A stretch of DNA of 41,962 bases. Origin: Candidatus Cloacimonadota bacterium (GTDB taxonomy: Bacteria; Hydrothermota; E44-bin80). The notes beneath the pieces were generated by a model. It ran no database searches. It saw nothing but the letters and a program-made list of their open reading frames with translations, and had not been told where the DNA came from. Position numbers and translations under genes: made by a program. Each line of letters starts with the position of its first letter. Within the stretch, counting starts at the first letter, position 1. The stretch is from the NCBI GenBank assembly GCA_004375965.1, contig SOIS01000231.1, positions 1 through 41,962 on the forward strand. The letters run 5' to 3'. Shown piece after piece: positions 24,391-32,378 of this stretch.

Positions 24391-24442
24391 AATTGTCATT
24401 GCGAGCTCCTCTTCTTGCGCGACTTTTGCAAAGCAATCTCAT
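24391..24442. repeat. Dispersed palindromic element overlapping the ABC ATPase 3-prime end
   Basis: The minus strand runs from GAGATTGCTTTGCAAAAG to GAGGAGCTCGCAATGACA. This is the layout of the widely dispersed bacterial element that begins GAGATTGCTTCG and ends CTCGCAATGAC. The element supplies the last codons and the TGA stop (24398-24396) of the ABC ATPase. Partial relatives lie at 63-82 and 37377-37390. Confidence 0.65.
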
Positions 24443-25121
24443 TTTTCCCATTATCCTCATCTTTCACAATCAATCCATCCCTTATATGTACAATCCTTTC
24501 TGTGAAATCAGCAACCTCCCGCTCGTGCGTCACAACAATTACTGTTTTTCCCTTCTTATTAAGAGCTGTAAACAGTTTCATTATCTCAACTCCTGTCTTG
24601 GTATCAATATTTCCAGTAGGTTCATCGGCAAGAATAACCATTGGATAATTAACCAATGCCCTGGCTATTGCAACCCTCTGTCTTTCACCGCCGGAGAGTT
24701 CGCTCGGTCTATGCTTTATCCTATCGCTGAGATCAACCTCAGATAAAACCTCAATAACCCTTTTCCTCCTCTCTTTTGAATGCATACCTGCATAGACCAG
24801 AGGAAGTTCAACATTGTATAAGCAGGTCTCTCTTGGAATAAGATTAAATGTCTGAAAGACGAATCCCATACATTTACTCCTTATCCTTGAAAGTTCATCA
24901 TCATCCAGTGTTGTAACATCCTTACCATCAAGGAAATACTCACCTTCTGTAGGTTTATCGAGACATCCTATTATATGCATAAGAGTGGATTTACCGCTGC
25001 CGGATGGTCCCATTATGGAGAGAAATTCACCTTCTTTTATGGAAATGGTGATACCATTGAGTGCCCTTACTTCAACTTTGCCCATCTGATAAATCTTCTT
25101 CACATTGGTAAGTTCTATCAT
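24396..25121 (-). CDS. ABC transporter ATP-binding protein (MacB/LolD type)
   Basis: The 241-residue nucleotide-binding subunit has Walker A GPSGSGKS (38-45), the signature LSGGERQRVAIARAL, Walker B MVILADEPTGNID and the H-loop VVTHE. It would power the separate MacB-like permease at 19280-20494. The conserved domain ends about residue 222. The last 15 residues, NEIALQKSRKKRSSQ, are translated from a dispersed palindromic repeat (24391-24442) and are probably not part of the ancestral protein. It lies 62 nt after the Yip1 gene and 79 nt before TolC. Catalytic motifs are intact. Confidence 0.93.
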   Translation of the reverse strand: MIELTNVKKIYQMGKVEVRALNGITISIKEGEFLSIMGPSGSGKSTLMHIIGCLDKPTEGEYFLDGKDVTTLDDDELSRIRSKCMGFVFQTFNLIPRETCLYNVELPLVYAGMHSKERRKRVIEVLSEVDLSDRIKHRPSELSGGERQRVAIARALVNYPMVILADEPTGNIDTKTGVEIMKLFTALNKKGKTVIVVTHEREVADFTERIVHIRDGLIVKDEDNGKNEIALQKSRKKRSSQ

Positions 25122-25183
25122 ATTTATCTCATTATGTTAACGTAATATATGTTAAAAAGGTTTCAAAAAATCTAACAGAAAAA

Positions 25184-25867
25184 TTAACCAAAAAATAAAC
25201 CTTTTGGAAGTATAAATCTAATACCAAACTGTATCAAGAGCCAAAGTATCCAGCAACCAAAAACAACACCAAAAGATTTTTTCTTTCCTATTCCGTATAT
25301 CACTGTAAAACCAAGAGAAATGAGTATTAAATTCCATATTGTAAAGATATCTATCCTTGAAAGCAATCCGAAGAGAGGAGACTTGAAACCAAGATTGGAA
25401 GCAAACAGCGCAAGGCTTGTGTAAACCCTTGTGCTTCCTTTCATAAGCATCATAGCAGTTTTCAGAATAGATTCAGGTATGCTAATAAGGAAAGAATAAC
25501 TGACAACTGCAAGCACCTTTTTGAAAACCGTTCTGCTCCCAAAAAGGGAAAAAATCAGAAAAAAGATACCTGCTTTTGCAAAAATGAGCAAAAAAGTAAA
25601 AATGATAACAGAAATCGGTGTTTGTATATATGGTCTTATACCTTCGAGGGAAGCAAGGGCTCTCTCCTTCTGTGCTTCTTGTAACTGCTCCATCTCCATT
25701 ATTCTCTTTGACTGCTCAGGTATTATGACCTTCGGTAACGCAACCATCGTTAAGATAAGAATTATCACAAGTGTGATAATCACAGGTATTACCCAGTCTG
25801 GTTTTTCACTAAGTTGCTTAAACACTTCTACCGGACTGAAATATAGGTTCAAAAACTTCTTCATCAT
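25184..25867 (-). CDS. Yip1-family membrane protein
   Basis: The 227-residue protein begins FLNLYFSPVEVFKQLSEKPDW, the characteristic start of bacterial Yip1-domain proteins. Five hydrophobic segments follow (about 28-48, 84-108, 115-137, 170-192, 200-220). Yip1 proteins are of unknown biochemical function in bacteria and often accompany ABC exporters. Here it is the first gene of the MacAB-TolC-type operon, downstream of a predicted promoter (25933-25961). A role in assembling or modulating the exporter is inferred only from position. ATG 25867 and the adjacent ATG 25864 are both possible starts. Confidence 0.75.
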   Translation of the reverse strand: MMKKFLNLYFSPVEVFKQLSEKPDWVIPVIITLVIILILTMVALPKVIIPEQSKRIMEMEQLQEAQKERALASLEGIRPYIQTPISVIIFTFLLIFAKAGIFFLIFSLFGSRTVFKKVLAVVSYSFLISIPESILKTAMMLMKGSTRVYTSLALFASNLGFKSPLFGLLSRIDIFTIWNLILISLGFTVIYGIGKKKSFGVVFGCWILWLLIQFGIRFILPKGLFFG

Positions 25868-25932
25868 ACCCCCATATAATTAATAAATGAATTACCTCAG
25901 TGTTTGCGGAACTTTGTTGTTTTTCACTATCT

Positions 25933-25961
25933 TTCCTATCACATACCACCACTAATGTCAA
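25933..25961 (-). promoter_or_regulatory. Predicted promoter of the export operon
   Basis: On the minus strand, TTGACA (25961-25956), a 17-nt spacer and TAGGAA (25938-25933) precede the Yip1 gene by about 65 nt. The -35 is consensus and the -10 is weak. Confidence 0.55.
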
Positions 25962-25984
25962 GAAAAATCATGATTTTAGACCTT

Positions 25985-26299
25985 CTACTCTATTACAACA
26001 GCAGTTCCATAAGCCAAAAGCTCAGCTGCTCCTCCCATTATAGAGGATGTAGTAAATCTTAAGGTAACAATTGCATTTGCACCCATCTCTTCAGCATTTT
26101 CCACCATCCTATCAATCGACTGTTCCCTTGATTCGGCAAGCATTTTTGTATATTCTACGATTTCTCCACCCACTATATTTCTTAATCCTGCCATTAAATC
26201 TTTCCCTACATGCCTTGCTCTAATTGTGTTACCTTTGACAAGTCCAATAGTTTTTGAAATTTTCTTCCCCGGTATTTCATCACTTGTTGTTATAATCAC
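25985..26299 (-). CDS. YbjQ/UPF0145 family protein
   Basis: The 104-residue protein matches the YbjQ (heavy-metal-binding-domain-like, UPF0145) family. It shows MIITTSDEIPGKKISKTIGLVKG, then VGGEIVEYTKMLAESREQSIDRM, then EEMGANAIVTLRFTTSSI near the end. Members form pentamers; their function is unknown. It starts with GTG at 26299, and the GTGA sequence is shared with the anti-sigma stop (4-nt overlap), so translation is coupled. The coupling ties it to the ECF sigma/anti-sigma pair. Whether it belongs to the signalling circuit or is just co-transcribed is not known. Confidence 0.85.
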   Translation of the reverse strand: MIITTSDEIPGKKISKTIGLVKGNTIRARHVGKDLMAGLRNIVGGEIVEYTKMLAESREQSIDRMVENAEEMGANAIVTLRFTTSSIMGGAAELLAYGTAVVIE

Positions 26300-26748
26300 T
26301 TCTCCACCTCCTTACTATATTTATCCGTCTTTGAGATAAAAATCCTCTCTCTTAAGACCGAGACAAAAAGAATAGCCAAACCTGCAATACCTGCTAATAT
26401 GCCAATTTTTGCTATAAGTGCAACACCTGGATCTTTAATTAAGCTTTCGACCACTTTAAATCCTCCATAAGATATTAGAATGATCGCACTTATGGAGGTA
26501 AAAATCCATCCCAAACCCCGCTCTATCCGATTATAAACCCTCGTCCAGTATGTCTTCCAGATATCGTCAGATGGTTTTTTATATCTCATACCTTTCATCA
26601 CCTCCTTCAGATTTCTAAACTTTTCTATTTCTTCTTGACATTCTTTACAAGTCTTAATGTGCTCTTCGAATTCATACTTTTCATTTTTCGTAATTTCCCC
26701 TTCCAGATATTTCATCATCAATATCTTATGTTTCTCGTGCGAATCCAT
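26296..26748 (-). CDS. Zinc-binding anti-sigma factor (zf-HC2 type)
   Basis: From ATG 26748 the protein has 150 residues. Its zinc-anti-sigma motif H30-x3-C34-x2-C37 (EEHIKTCKECQEEI) is followed by a linker, one membrane segment (about 80-97) and a second (about 105-128). Such proteins hold an ECF sigma factor inactive at the membrane until a signal arrives. The start is chosen because its ATG shares the A of the sigma-factor stop (TAATG), a classic coupled junction. A longer in-frame reading back to 26826 would lie inside the sigma gene and begin with unlikely sequence. The signal sensed is unknown. Confidence 0.88.
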   Translation of the reverse strand: MDSHEKHKILMMKYLEGEITKNEKYEFEEHIKTCKECQEEIEKFRNLKEVMKGMRYKKPSDDIWKTYWTRVYNRIERGLGWIFTSISAIILISYGGFKVVESLIKDPGVALIAKIGILAGIAGLAILFVSVLRERIFISKTDKYSKEVEK

Positions 26749-27275
26749 TATATTATTCTCTTTAATTTTTCCTTTAATTGCTTTCTCGCGTAGTAAAGTC
26801 TTGACATTACTGTACCAATAGGACAATCCAATGCTTTTGCAATCTCCTTACATGAAAGTCTCTGGAAATATTTTAGCAAGATTATTTCCTTTTCATTGAC
26901 TCCGAGCTGTGAAATAGCATTCCAAACCTCACGACTAAGTGATTCCTTTTCTAAAGATTGGCTTTCGTTGCATTGAACTGTTTCAATAGGAACCTCCTGT
27001 AATCTTCTTTTCTTTCTTTTATAATTTAAGCAAACATTTCTTAAAATCCTATAGAACCACGGGAAAAAGGGTTTCTTGATATCAAATTTAGAGATTGCTC
27101 TATAAGCTCTCACAAATGCCTCCTGTGATAAATCTGCAGCATCATCAAAATTTCCTGCAAACCCAAGAGCCGTGTAAAATGCCTTTTTCATATATCTATT
27201 GACAATAATTTTATAAGCTTCTTTGTCTCCGCTTCTAATTTCTATGATAGCTTCTCTATCACTTTCATTATCCAT
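26748..27275 (-). CDS. ECF-subfamily RNA polymerase sigma factor
   Basis: The 175-residue protein has sigma region 2 (about 10-85, with DAADLSQEAFVRAYRAISKFD and PFFPWFYRILRNVCLNYKRK) and region 4 (about 115-170, with EIILLKYFQRLSCKEIAKALDCPIGTVMSRLYYARKQL). Regions 1 and 3 are absent, as in ECF sigmas. I start it at ATG 27275 after GAGAG; an ATG 12 codons upstream has no ribosome site. It is directly coupled to the anti-sigma gene by a TAATG junction. A probable promoter (27335-27362) looks like a housekeeping one. An autoregulatory ECF promoter is not evident. Confidence 0.92.
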   Translation of the reverse strand: MDNESDREAIIEIRSGDKEAYKIIVNRYMKKAFYTALGFAGNFDDAADLSQEAFVRAYRAISKFDIKKPFFPWFYRILRNVCLNYKRKKRRLQEVPIETVQCNESQSLEKESLSREVWNAISQLGVNEKEIILLKYFQRLSCKEIAKALDCPIGTVMSRLYYARKQLKEKLKRII

Positions 27276-27334
27276 TTTACTCTCTATATTAAATACACAT
27301 CTAAGTAACATTTTATTGAATTTTTTTATATTTG

Positions 27335-27362
27335 TTTATAAGTGGGGACAGGAGTAACTCAA
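27335..27362 (-). promoter_or_regulatory. Possible promoter of the sigma/anti-sigma/YbjQ operon
   Basis: On the minus strand, TTGAGT (27362-27357), a 16-nt spacer and TATAAA (27340-27335) lie about 60 nt before the start at 27275. The -10 is good, the -35 moderate. Confidence 0.45.
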
Positions 27363-27470
27363 TTTAAGAAAAAAGAGAAAAAGATAGTCGAGGATATGCT
27401 AAACGGTATCAAAGATACTGAATTAAAAAATAGTTTTCTCAAAAATAGAAAAATAAAAAAACTTATTTAA
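27342..27470 (+). pseudogene. Possible remnant of a TPR-type protein C-terminus
   Basis: A 43-codon plus-strand frame runs from GTG 27342 to TAA 27470. It reads TGVTQFKKKEKKIVED, then MLNGIKDTELKNSFLKNRK, then IKKLI. The pattern of a helix, then D-x-E-L-(K/R)-x-S-F-L-x-N, then a hydrophobic end resembles the C-terminal cap of bacterial TPR/cyclase-type regulators. There is an in-frame stop just upstream, no ribosome site and no rest of a gene. It is either a decayed gene end or chance. It lies antisense to the sigma operon leader. Confidence 0.3.
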
Positions 27471-27474
27471 GGAG

Positions 27475-27936
27475 TTATTCTTTCTCAGTTATTGGAGAGA
27501 GAGCCTTTTCTACCTCTTTTTGAATAACAGTATTAATGCTATCTGTTAAAGCTCCACCTATCCAGTTGAATTCCTCTTCTGTGATATCAGCGATCTTATA
27601 AGCCTCATTTTGCATTATATTCCATTCCTCGTTCAGTTCATCCCACGCCTTTTTAATAACAGGATGACTATTCATGAACGCGGTATCAGACATTTGACTG
27701 AGATCCGGATTTACCTTGTGCTTTTCAACAAAATCTTTTATTTTTAGTGAATACTTGCCCATTGCTTCTTCGAGAGCAGTTGATGCTTTTATATAGGCAT
27801 CCTTCTGTTCTGCTCTGATTTTGCCATCAGAAGGAGGGACGAAAGGCTTTACCTCTTCAGGCTTCTCTGCTTTTTCTCCACAACCAAAACTGAACATTAC
27901 TGCAATAACTAACAAAAAAATACATGCTTCCCTCAT
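27475..27936 (-). CDS. Small lipoprotein of unknown function
   Basis: I do not recognise the family. The 153-residue product has a lipoprotein signal peptide with lipobox FSFGC, so C19 would be lipidated, followed by a Lys/Glu/Pro-rich linker. The mature part is helical (KDAYIKASTALEEAMGKYS, EWNIMQNEAYKIADITEEEF). It starts with ATG 27936, 3 nt after the FmdB stop, so the two are translated together, and probably with groESL upstream. Subcellular location is the inner or outer membrane facing the periplasm. A stress-related envelope role is possible from context only. Confidence 0.75.
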   Translation of the reverse strand: MREACIFLLVIAVMFSFGCGEKAEKPEEVKPFVPPSDGKIRAEQKDAYIKASTALEEAMGKYSLKIKDFVEKHKVNPDLSQMSDTAFMNSHPVIKKAWDELNEEWNIMQNEAYKIADITEEEFNWIGGALTDSINTVIQKEVEKALSPITEKE

Positions 27937-27939
27937 AAT

Positions 27940-28224
27940 TTACTCCTTCTTGCTTGCTAAATTTTTTTCCTCTTTCACAACATCCATCTTCTTTTTATCT
28001 TCCACTTCTTCTTTTTTCTCTTTACTTTCTCCATTCCCATCTGAATTTCTTTTGTAATCTGTTTGATAGAACCCTGAACCCTTGAAGATTAATCCCGCAT
28101 TAGGAGTTATAAGTTTCTCTAACCTACCTCCGCAATGGGGACATTTACGTATTGAAGAAAAGACATTATGAAATATCTCGAAAATCCTCTTGCATTTCAA
28201 ACACCTATATTCGTATGTTGGCAT
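27940..28224 (-). CDS. FmdB-family zinc-ribbon protein
   Basis: The first 45 residues form the FmdB zinc ribbon: MPTYEYRCLKC... with C8, C11, C28 and C31 as ligands, then the conserved LITPNAGLIFKGSGFYQTDY. The rest (about 58-94) is a charged, low-complexity Glu/Lys tail. FmdB-type proteins are putative regulators of unclear function. The gene lies 64 nt after groEL, separated by a strong hairpin (28244-28275), and 3 nt before the lipoprotein. A share of groEL transcripts probably reads through. The family call is firm; function is unknown. Confidence 0.88.
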   Translation of the reverse strand: MPTYEYRCLKCKRIFEIFHNVFSSIRKCPHCGGRLEKLITPNAGLIFKGSGFYQTDYKRNSDGNGESKEKKEEVEDKKKMDVVKEEKNLASKKE

Positions 28225-28243
28225 AATTATTTTATCAAAGATT

Positions 28244-28275
28244 TTGTTGCCGACGCATTAAGGCGTCGGCAACAA
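28244..28275. terminator. Strong hairpin after groEL (attenuator or processing site)
   Basis: TTGTTGCCGACGC (28244-28256) and GCGTCGGCAACAA (28263-28275) form a perfect 13-bp stem with a 6-nt loop. On the minus strand the tail is AATCTTTG, not a T-run, so full intrinsic termination is doubtful. It could protect the groESL message or partially attenuate transcription into fmdB. Confidence 0.65.
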
Positions 28276-28287
28276 TTATTATTATTA

Positions 28288-29946
<1,659 letters not shown>

Positions 29947-29953
29947 CTATATA

Positions 29954-30235
29954 TTATTTCTCAATTATTGCAAGGATATCTTCTTCTGACAATATAAGAT
30001 ATTCTTCATCACCAATCTCTATCTCTGTTCCTGCATATTTACCAAAAAGTACCTTATCTCCCTTTTTCACCTGCATGGGGTCATCATCCTTTTTTACCTT
30101 TGCGACCTCTATTACTGTTCCCTTCTGGGGTTTTTCCTTTGCAGTATCGGGAATTATAATGCCACTCTTTTTTACCTCCTCTTCCTCCTCTATTCTCTTC
30201 ACTAAAACCTTACGATTTATAGGTCTCACTTTCAT
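29954..30235 (-). CDS. groES: Co-chaperonin GroES (Hsp10)
   Basis: The 93-residue heptameric lid of GroEL has the usual layout. It begins MKVRPINRKVLVKRI, has the mobile loop around 16-32 (EEEEEVKKSGIIIPDTAKE) and ends in YLILSEEDILAIIEK. The ATG at 30235 follows AAAGGAGGATGTACAT. It is the first gene of the groESL operon. Its leader contains an 11-bp inverted repeat (30265-30293) downstream of a consensus promoter. No CIRCE element (TTAGCACTC-N9-GAGTGCTAA) is present, so control by HrcA in its standard form is unlikely. Confidence 0.97.
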   Translation of the reverse strand: MKVRPINRKVLVKRIEEEEEVKKSGIIIPDTAKEKPQKGTVIEVAKVKKDDDPMQVKKGDKVLFGKYAGTEIEIGDEEYLILSEEDILAIIEK

Positions 30236-30264
30236 ATGTACATCCTCCTTTCTTTAATATATAT

Positions 30265-30293
30265 TTTTAGATTTTATCAAAAAAAATCTAAAA
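30265..30293. promoter_or_regulatory. Candidate operator in the groESL leader (not CIRCE)
   Basis: TTTTAGATTTT (30265-30275) and AAAATCTAAAA (30283-30293) are perfect 11-bp arms separated by 7 nt. They lie about 17 nt downstream of the -10 on the minus strand and 30 nt before the groES ATG. This is where CIRCE sits in HrcA-controlled operons, but the sequence is unrelated to CIRCE. It could be a repressor operator or an RNA hairpin. Confidence 0.5.
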
Positions 30294-30309
30294 GTTTAAA
30301 TTGTGTCAT

Positions 30310-30338
30310 AATATAATCATAAAAATGAAATTTGTCAA
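30310..30338 (-). promoter_or_regulatory. Predicted sigma-70 promoter of groESL
   Basis: On the minus strand, TTGACA (30338-30333), a 17-nt spacer and TATATT (30315-30310). Both hexamers are near consensus, arguing for the housekeeping sigma factor rather than a sigma-32 type. Confidence 0.78.
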
Positions 30339-30517
30339 GACTTTTTTGAGATTTTCTAAGAATTCATACACCAATGATTTTTCACCCTGTTAGATATGAA
30401 ATTTTCTAACCCGACAAGCTCCGCGAAATGGTTTTATACTTACAGCATTTCCTATATGTTCCTTTTCTCCGATTCCCAAGCCTCAACTGTCGCCTATCAG
30501 CTTTCTTCCTTTCCATT

Positions 30518-30558
30518 CAAGCCAAAGGTTCAATTCCAGTTGTGTAGCAGCTAATTCA
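30518..30558. repeat. Third copy of the 38-39-bp dispersed repeat
   Basis: CAAGCCAAAGGTTCAATTCC, then a GTGTAGCAGCT segment, aligns with the tandem units at 20671-20747. It is more diverged and lies in the space between groES and the tRNA. Confidence 0.4.
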
Positions 30559-30608
30559 TCCCTCATCTCCTGTCATTCATCGCCTATTTTCTACTTATCA
30601 GAAAAAAA

Positions 30609-30685
30609 TGGTGGGCGGAACCAGACTTGAACTGGTGACTTCCTGCTTGTAAGGCAGGCACTCTCACCAACTGAGCTATCCGCCC
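30609..30685 (-). tRNA. tRNA-Val (anticodon TAC)
   Basis: The minus strand folds as a full cloverleaf of 77 nt including an encoded 3-prime CCA. The acceptor stem is GGGCGGA/TCCGCCC with discriminator A. The D stem is GCTC with GAGT (one G-U). The anticodon stem is CCTGC/GCAGG with loop CTTACAA, giving anticodon TAC. The T arm is ACCAG-TTCAAGT-CTGGT. A T-tract follows the CCA end. It has its own promoter at 30695-30723. Confidence 0.97.
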
Positions 30686-30694
30686 TTACTGCAT

Positions 30695-30723
30695 ATCATA
30701 ATAGGATTTTATCACAATGTCAA
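30695..30723 (-). promoter_or_regulatory. Predicted promoter of tRNA-Val
   Basis: On the minus strand, TTGACA (30723-30718), 17 nt, then TATGAT (30700-30695). Transcription would begin only a few bases before the mature tRNA end at 30685. Confidence 0.75.
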
Positions 30724-30814
30724 GAAAAATTTAACCACTCAAAAATAATGGAAATTAAACAAAAGTAGCTAAATTTTCCTTGACTTTGATTTGTTTTTAT
30801 TATAAAGGAACTAT

Positions 30815-32203
30815 ATGGAATATAATAAAATTATAGAAAAATTTGAGGATATAATCGGTAAAAAGTGGGTATTGACAGGGAAGGATGAGCTCATTCCCTA
30901 TTCAAAGGATGAGACATCTGATGCAAGTGCAATACCGGATATTGTTCTAATACCGGAAAATGCAATGCAGGTTTCTCAGATTATGAAGATTGCAAATAAA
31001 TATCTCATTCCAGTAACCCCACGTGGTCTTGGAACAGGTGTAAGCGGAGGTGCTTTACCAGTAAAGGGTGGTATAGTTCTAAGTCTTGAGCGATTTACAA
31101 GTATTCTTGAGATCGATAAAGGGAATATGGTTGCAGTTGTTGAACCTGGTGTAATCACAGGCAAACTTCACGCAGAGGTAGAAAAACAGGGGCTGTTTTA
31201 TCCTCCTGACCCTGCAAGTCTTGACAGCTGCAGTATTGGTGGTAATATTGCGGAAAATGCAGGAGGTCCAAGGGCTGTTAAGTATGGAACAACAAAAGAC
31301 TACGTCAGGGGACTGGAGATAGTGCTCCCGACAGGAGAAATGCTCACTCCCGGTGGCAAGATTCATAAAAATGCCACTGGTTATAACCTTATAGGTATAA
31401 TTATTGGCTCTGAGGGTACGCTCGCAATTATCACAAAGATTATTCTCAAACTCATCCCACTACCAAAATACAGGGTAGACCTTCTTATCCCATTTCAAGA
31501 TTTTAGAAAAGCAAGTTCAGCCATCAATAAGATATTTGAAACTTCTATCATCCCTGTGAATATTGAATTTATCGAACAGAAAGCTATAGATGCCCTTAAG
31601 GCATACATTGAAGAAGACTTCCCATTTTCCGAAGCAGGTGCGCATCTTTTAGTTGGAATAGATGGAAACACAAAAGAGAATGTAGAGAAGGAATATGAAA
31701 CCATTGGAGAGGTCTGCCTTAATGCGGGAGCCACTGATGTCTTCGTTGCAGATACGCCTCAAACAAAGGAAAGATTGTGGAAGGCGAGAAGGTCTCTTCA
31801 TGATGCCTTAGAGAAAAAAAGCCGTGTGATGGAGAGAGAGGATGTCGTCGTGCCGGTATCAAGGATACCAGAACTCCTTAACTTTGTTTATAAACTTTCA
31901 GAAGAATCAGGGTTTGAGATCGTTCCGTTTGGTCATGCAGGAGATGGAAATGTTCATATAAATATCCTGAAAATGAATACTCCTGAAGGTGAGTGGGTTA
32001 AAAAAAAGGAAAAGGTAGTTGAAAAACTTCTTAGGAAGGTTGTCCGACTTGGCGGAACGCTCTCCGGTGAGCACGGCATAGGCATAGCAAAAAAGAGATT
32101 CATTCATATCTCACTAAGTAAGGAAGAGATTGAGCTTGCTAAGAGGATCAAGAAGGCTTTCGATCCAAACAATATATTAAATCCAGGGAAAATCTTCGAA
32201 TAG
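30815..32203 (+). CDS. glcD: FAD-linked oxidase, glycolate oxidase GlcD / D-lactate dehydrogenase type
   Basis: The 462-residue flavoprotein has a PCMH-type FAD-binding domain (about 38-215). Its motifs include TPRGLGTGVSGGALPVKGG, DPASLDSCSIGGNIAENAGGP and the KYGTTKDYVRGLEIVLPTGE segment. The C-terminal FAD-linked oxidase domain carries FGHAGDGNVHINI and LSGEHGIGIAKKRF with active-site histidines. It oxidises an alpha-hydroxy acid such as glycolate or D-lactate. The partner is not encoded nearby, so the electron acceptor is unknown. The best upstream promoter-like boxes (TTGACT 30780, TATAAA 30801, 15-nt spacer) would leave almost no leader. GlcD and Dld cannot be separated by sequence here. 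Confidence 0.85.
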   Translation: MEYNKIIEKFEDIIGKKWVLTGKDELIPYSKDETSDASAIPDIVLIPENAMQVSQIMKIANKYLIPVTPRGLGTGVSGGALPVKGGIVLSLERFTSILEIDKGNMVAVVEPGVITGKLHAEVEKQGLFYPPDPASLDSCSIGGNIAENAGGPRAVKYGTTKDYVRGLEIVLPTGEMLTPGGKIHKNATGYNLIGIIIGSEGTLAIITKIILKLIPLPKYRVDLLIPFQDFRKASSAINKIFETSIIPVNIEFIEQKAIDALKAYIEEDFPFSEAGAHLLVGIDGNTKENVEKEYETIGEVCLNAGATDVFVADTPQTKERLWKARRSLHDALEKKSRVMEREDVVVPVSRIPELLNFVYKLSEESGFEIVPFGHAGDGNVHINILKMNTPEGEWVKKKEKVVEKLLRKVVRLGGTLSGEHGIGIAKKRFIHISLSKEEIELAKRIKKAFDPNNILNPGKIFE

Positions 32204-32265
32204 GAAAAGATACAACCACAGAAGACTCAAAGAAATAACAATCATAGATGTACATATGAATTTCA

Positions 32266-32294
32266 TTGACATCGTTTTATACTTATGCTATAAA
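32266..32294 (+). promoter_or_regulatory. Predicted promoter of glnA
   Basis: TTGACA (32266-32271), a 17-nt spacer and TATAAA (32289-32294). This is one of the closest matches to consensus in the window; the leader would be about 78 nt. No sigma-54 GG-N10-GC box or other nitrogen-control site is evident. Confidence 0.78.
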
Positions 32295-32378
32295 AAAATG
32301 TTTAGGAAAATATCATATAAGTTATTAAAAACCGCAATTTCTCCGTTCGATTTATAAACTCATTGAAAGGATGTAGTT

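Larger units (their letters stand above)
30236..30814. other. Spacer holding groESL control region and tRNA-Val
   Basis: The 579 bases contain the groESL leader and promoter (30236-30338), then about 270 bases without a gene (30339-30608). A copy of the 38-39-bp repeat family lies at 30518-30558. The tRNA-Val gene with its promoter occupies 30609-30723. From 30724 to 30814 there is only a weak candidate promoter for the glcD-like gene. Confidence 0.6.

Noticed and set aside
26749-26826. Longer N-terminus for the anti-sigma factor
   Set aside because: The extra codons lie inside the sigma gene; the TAATG junction with a zinc-motif-proximal start is far more convincing.
30236-30345. CIRCE/HrcA operator at groESL
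   Set aside because: TTAGCACTC-N9-GAGTGCTAA is not present; a different AT-rich inverted repeat is found instead.
30780-30806. Promoter for the glcD-like gene (TTGACT with TATAAA)
   Set aside because: The 15-nt spacer is short and the -10 nearly overlaps the ribosome site, leaving almost no leader; not strong enough to list as a feature.
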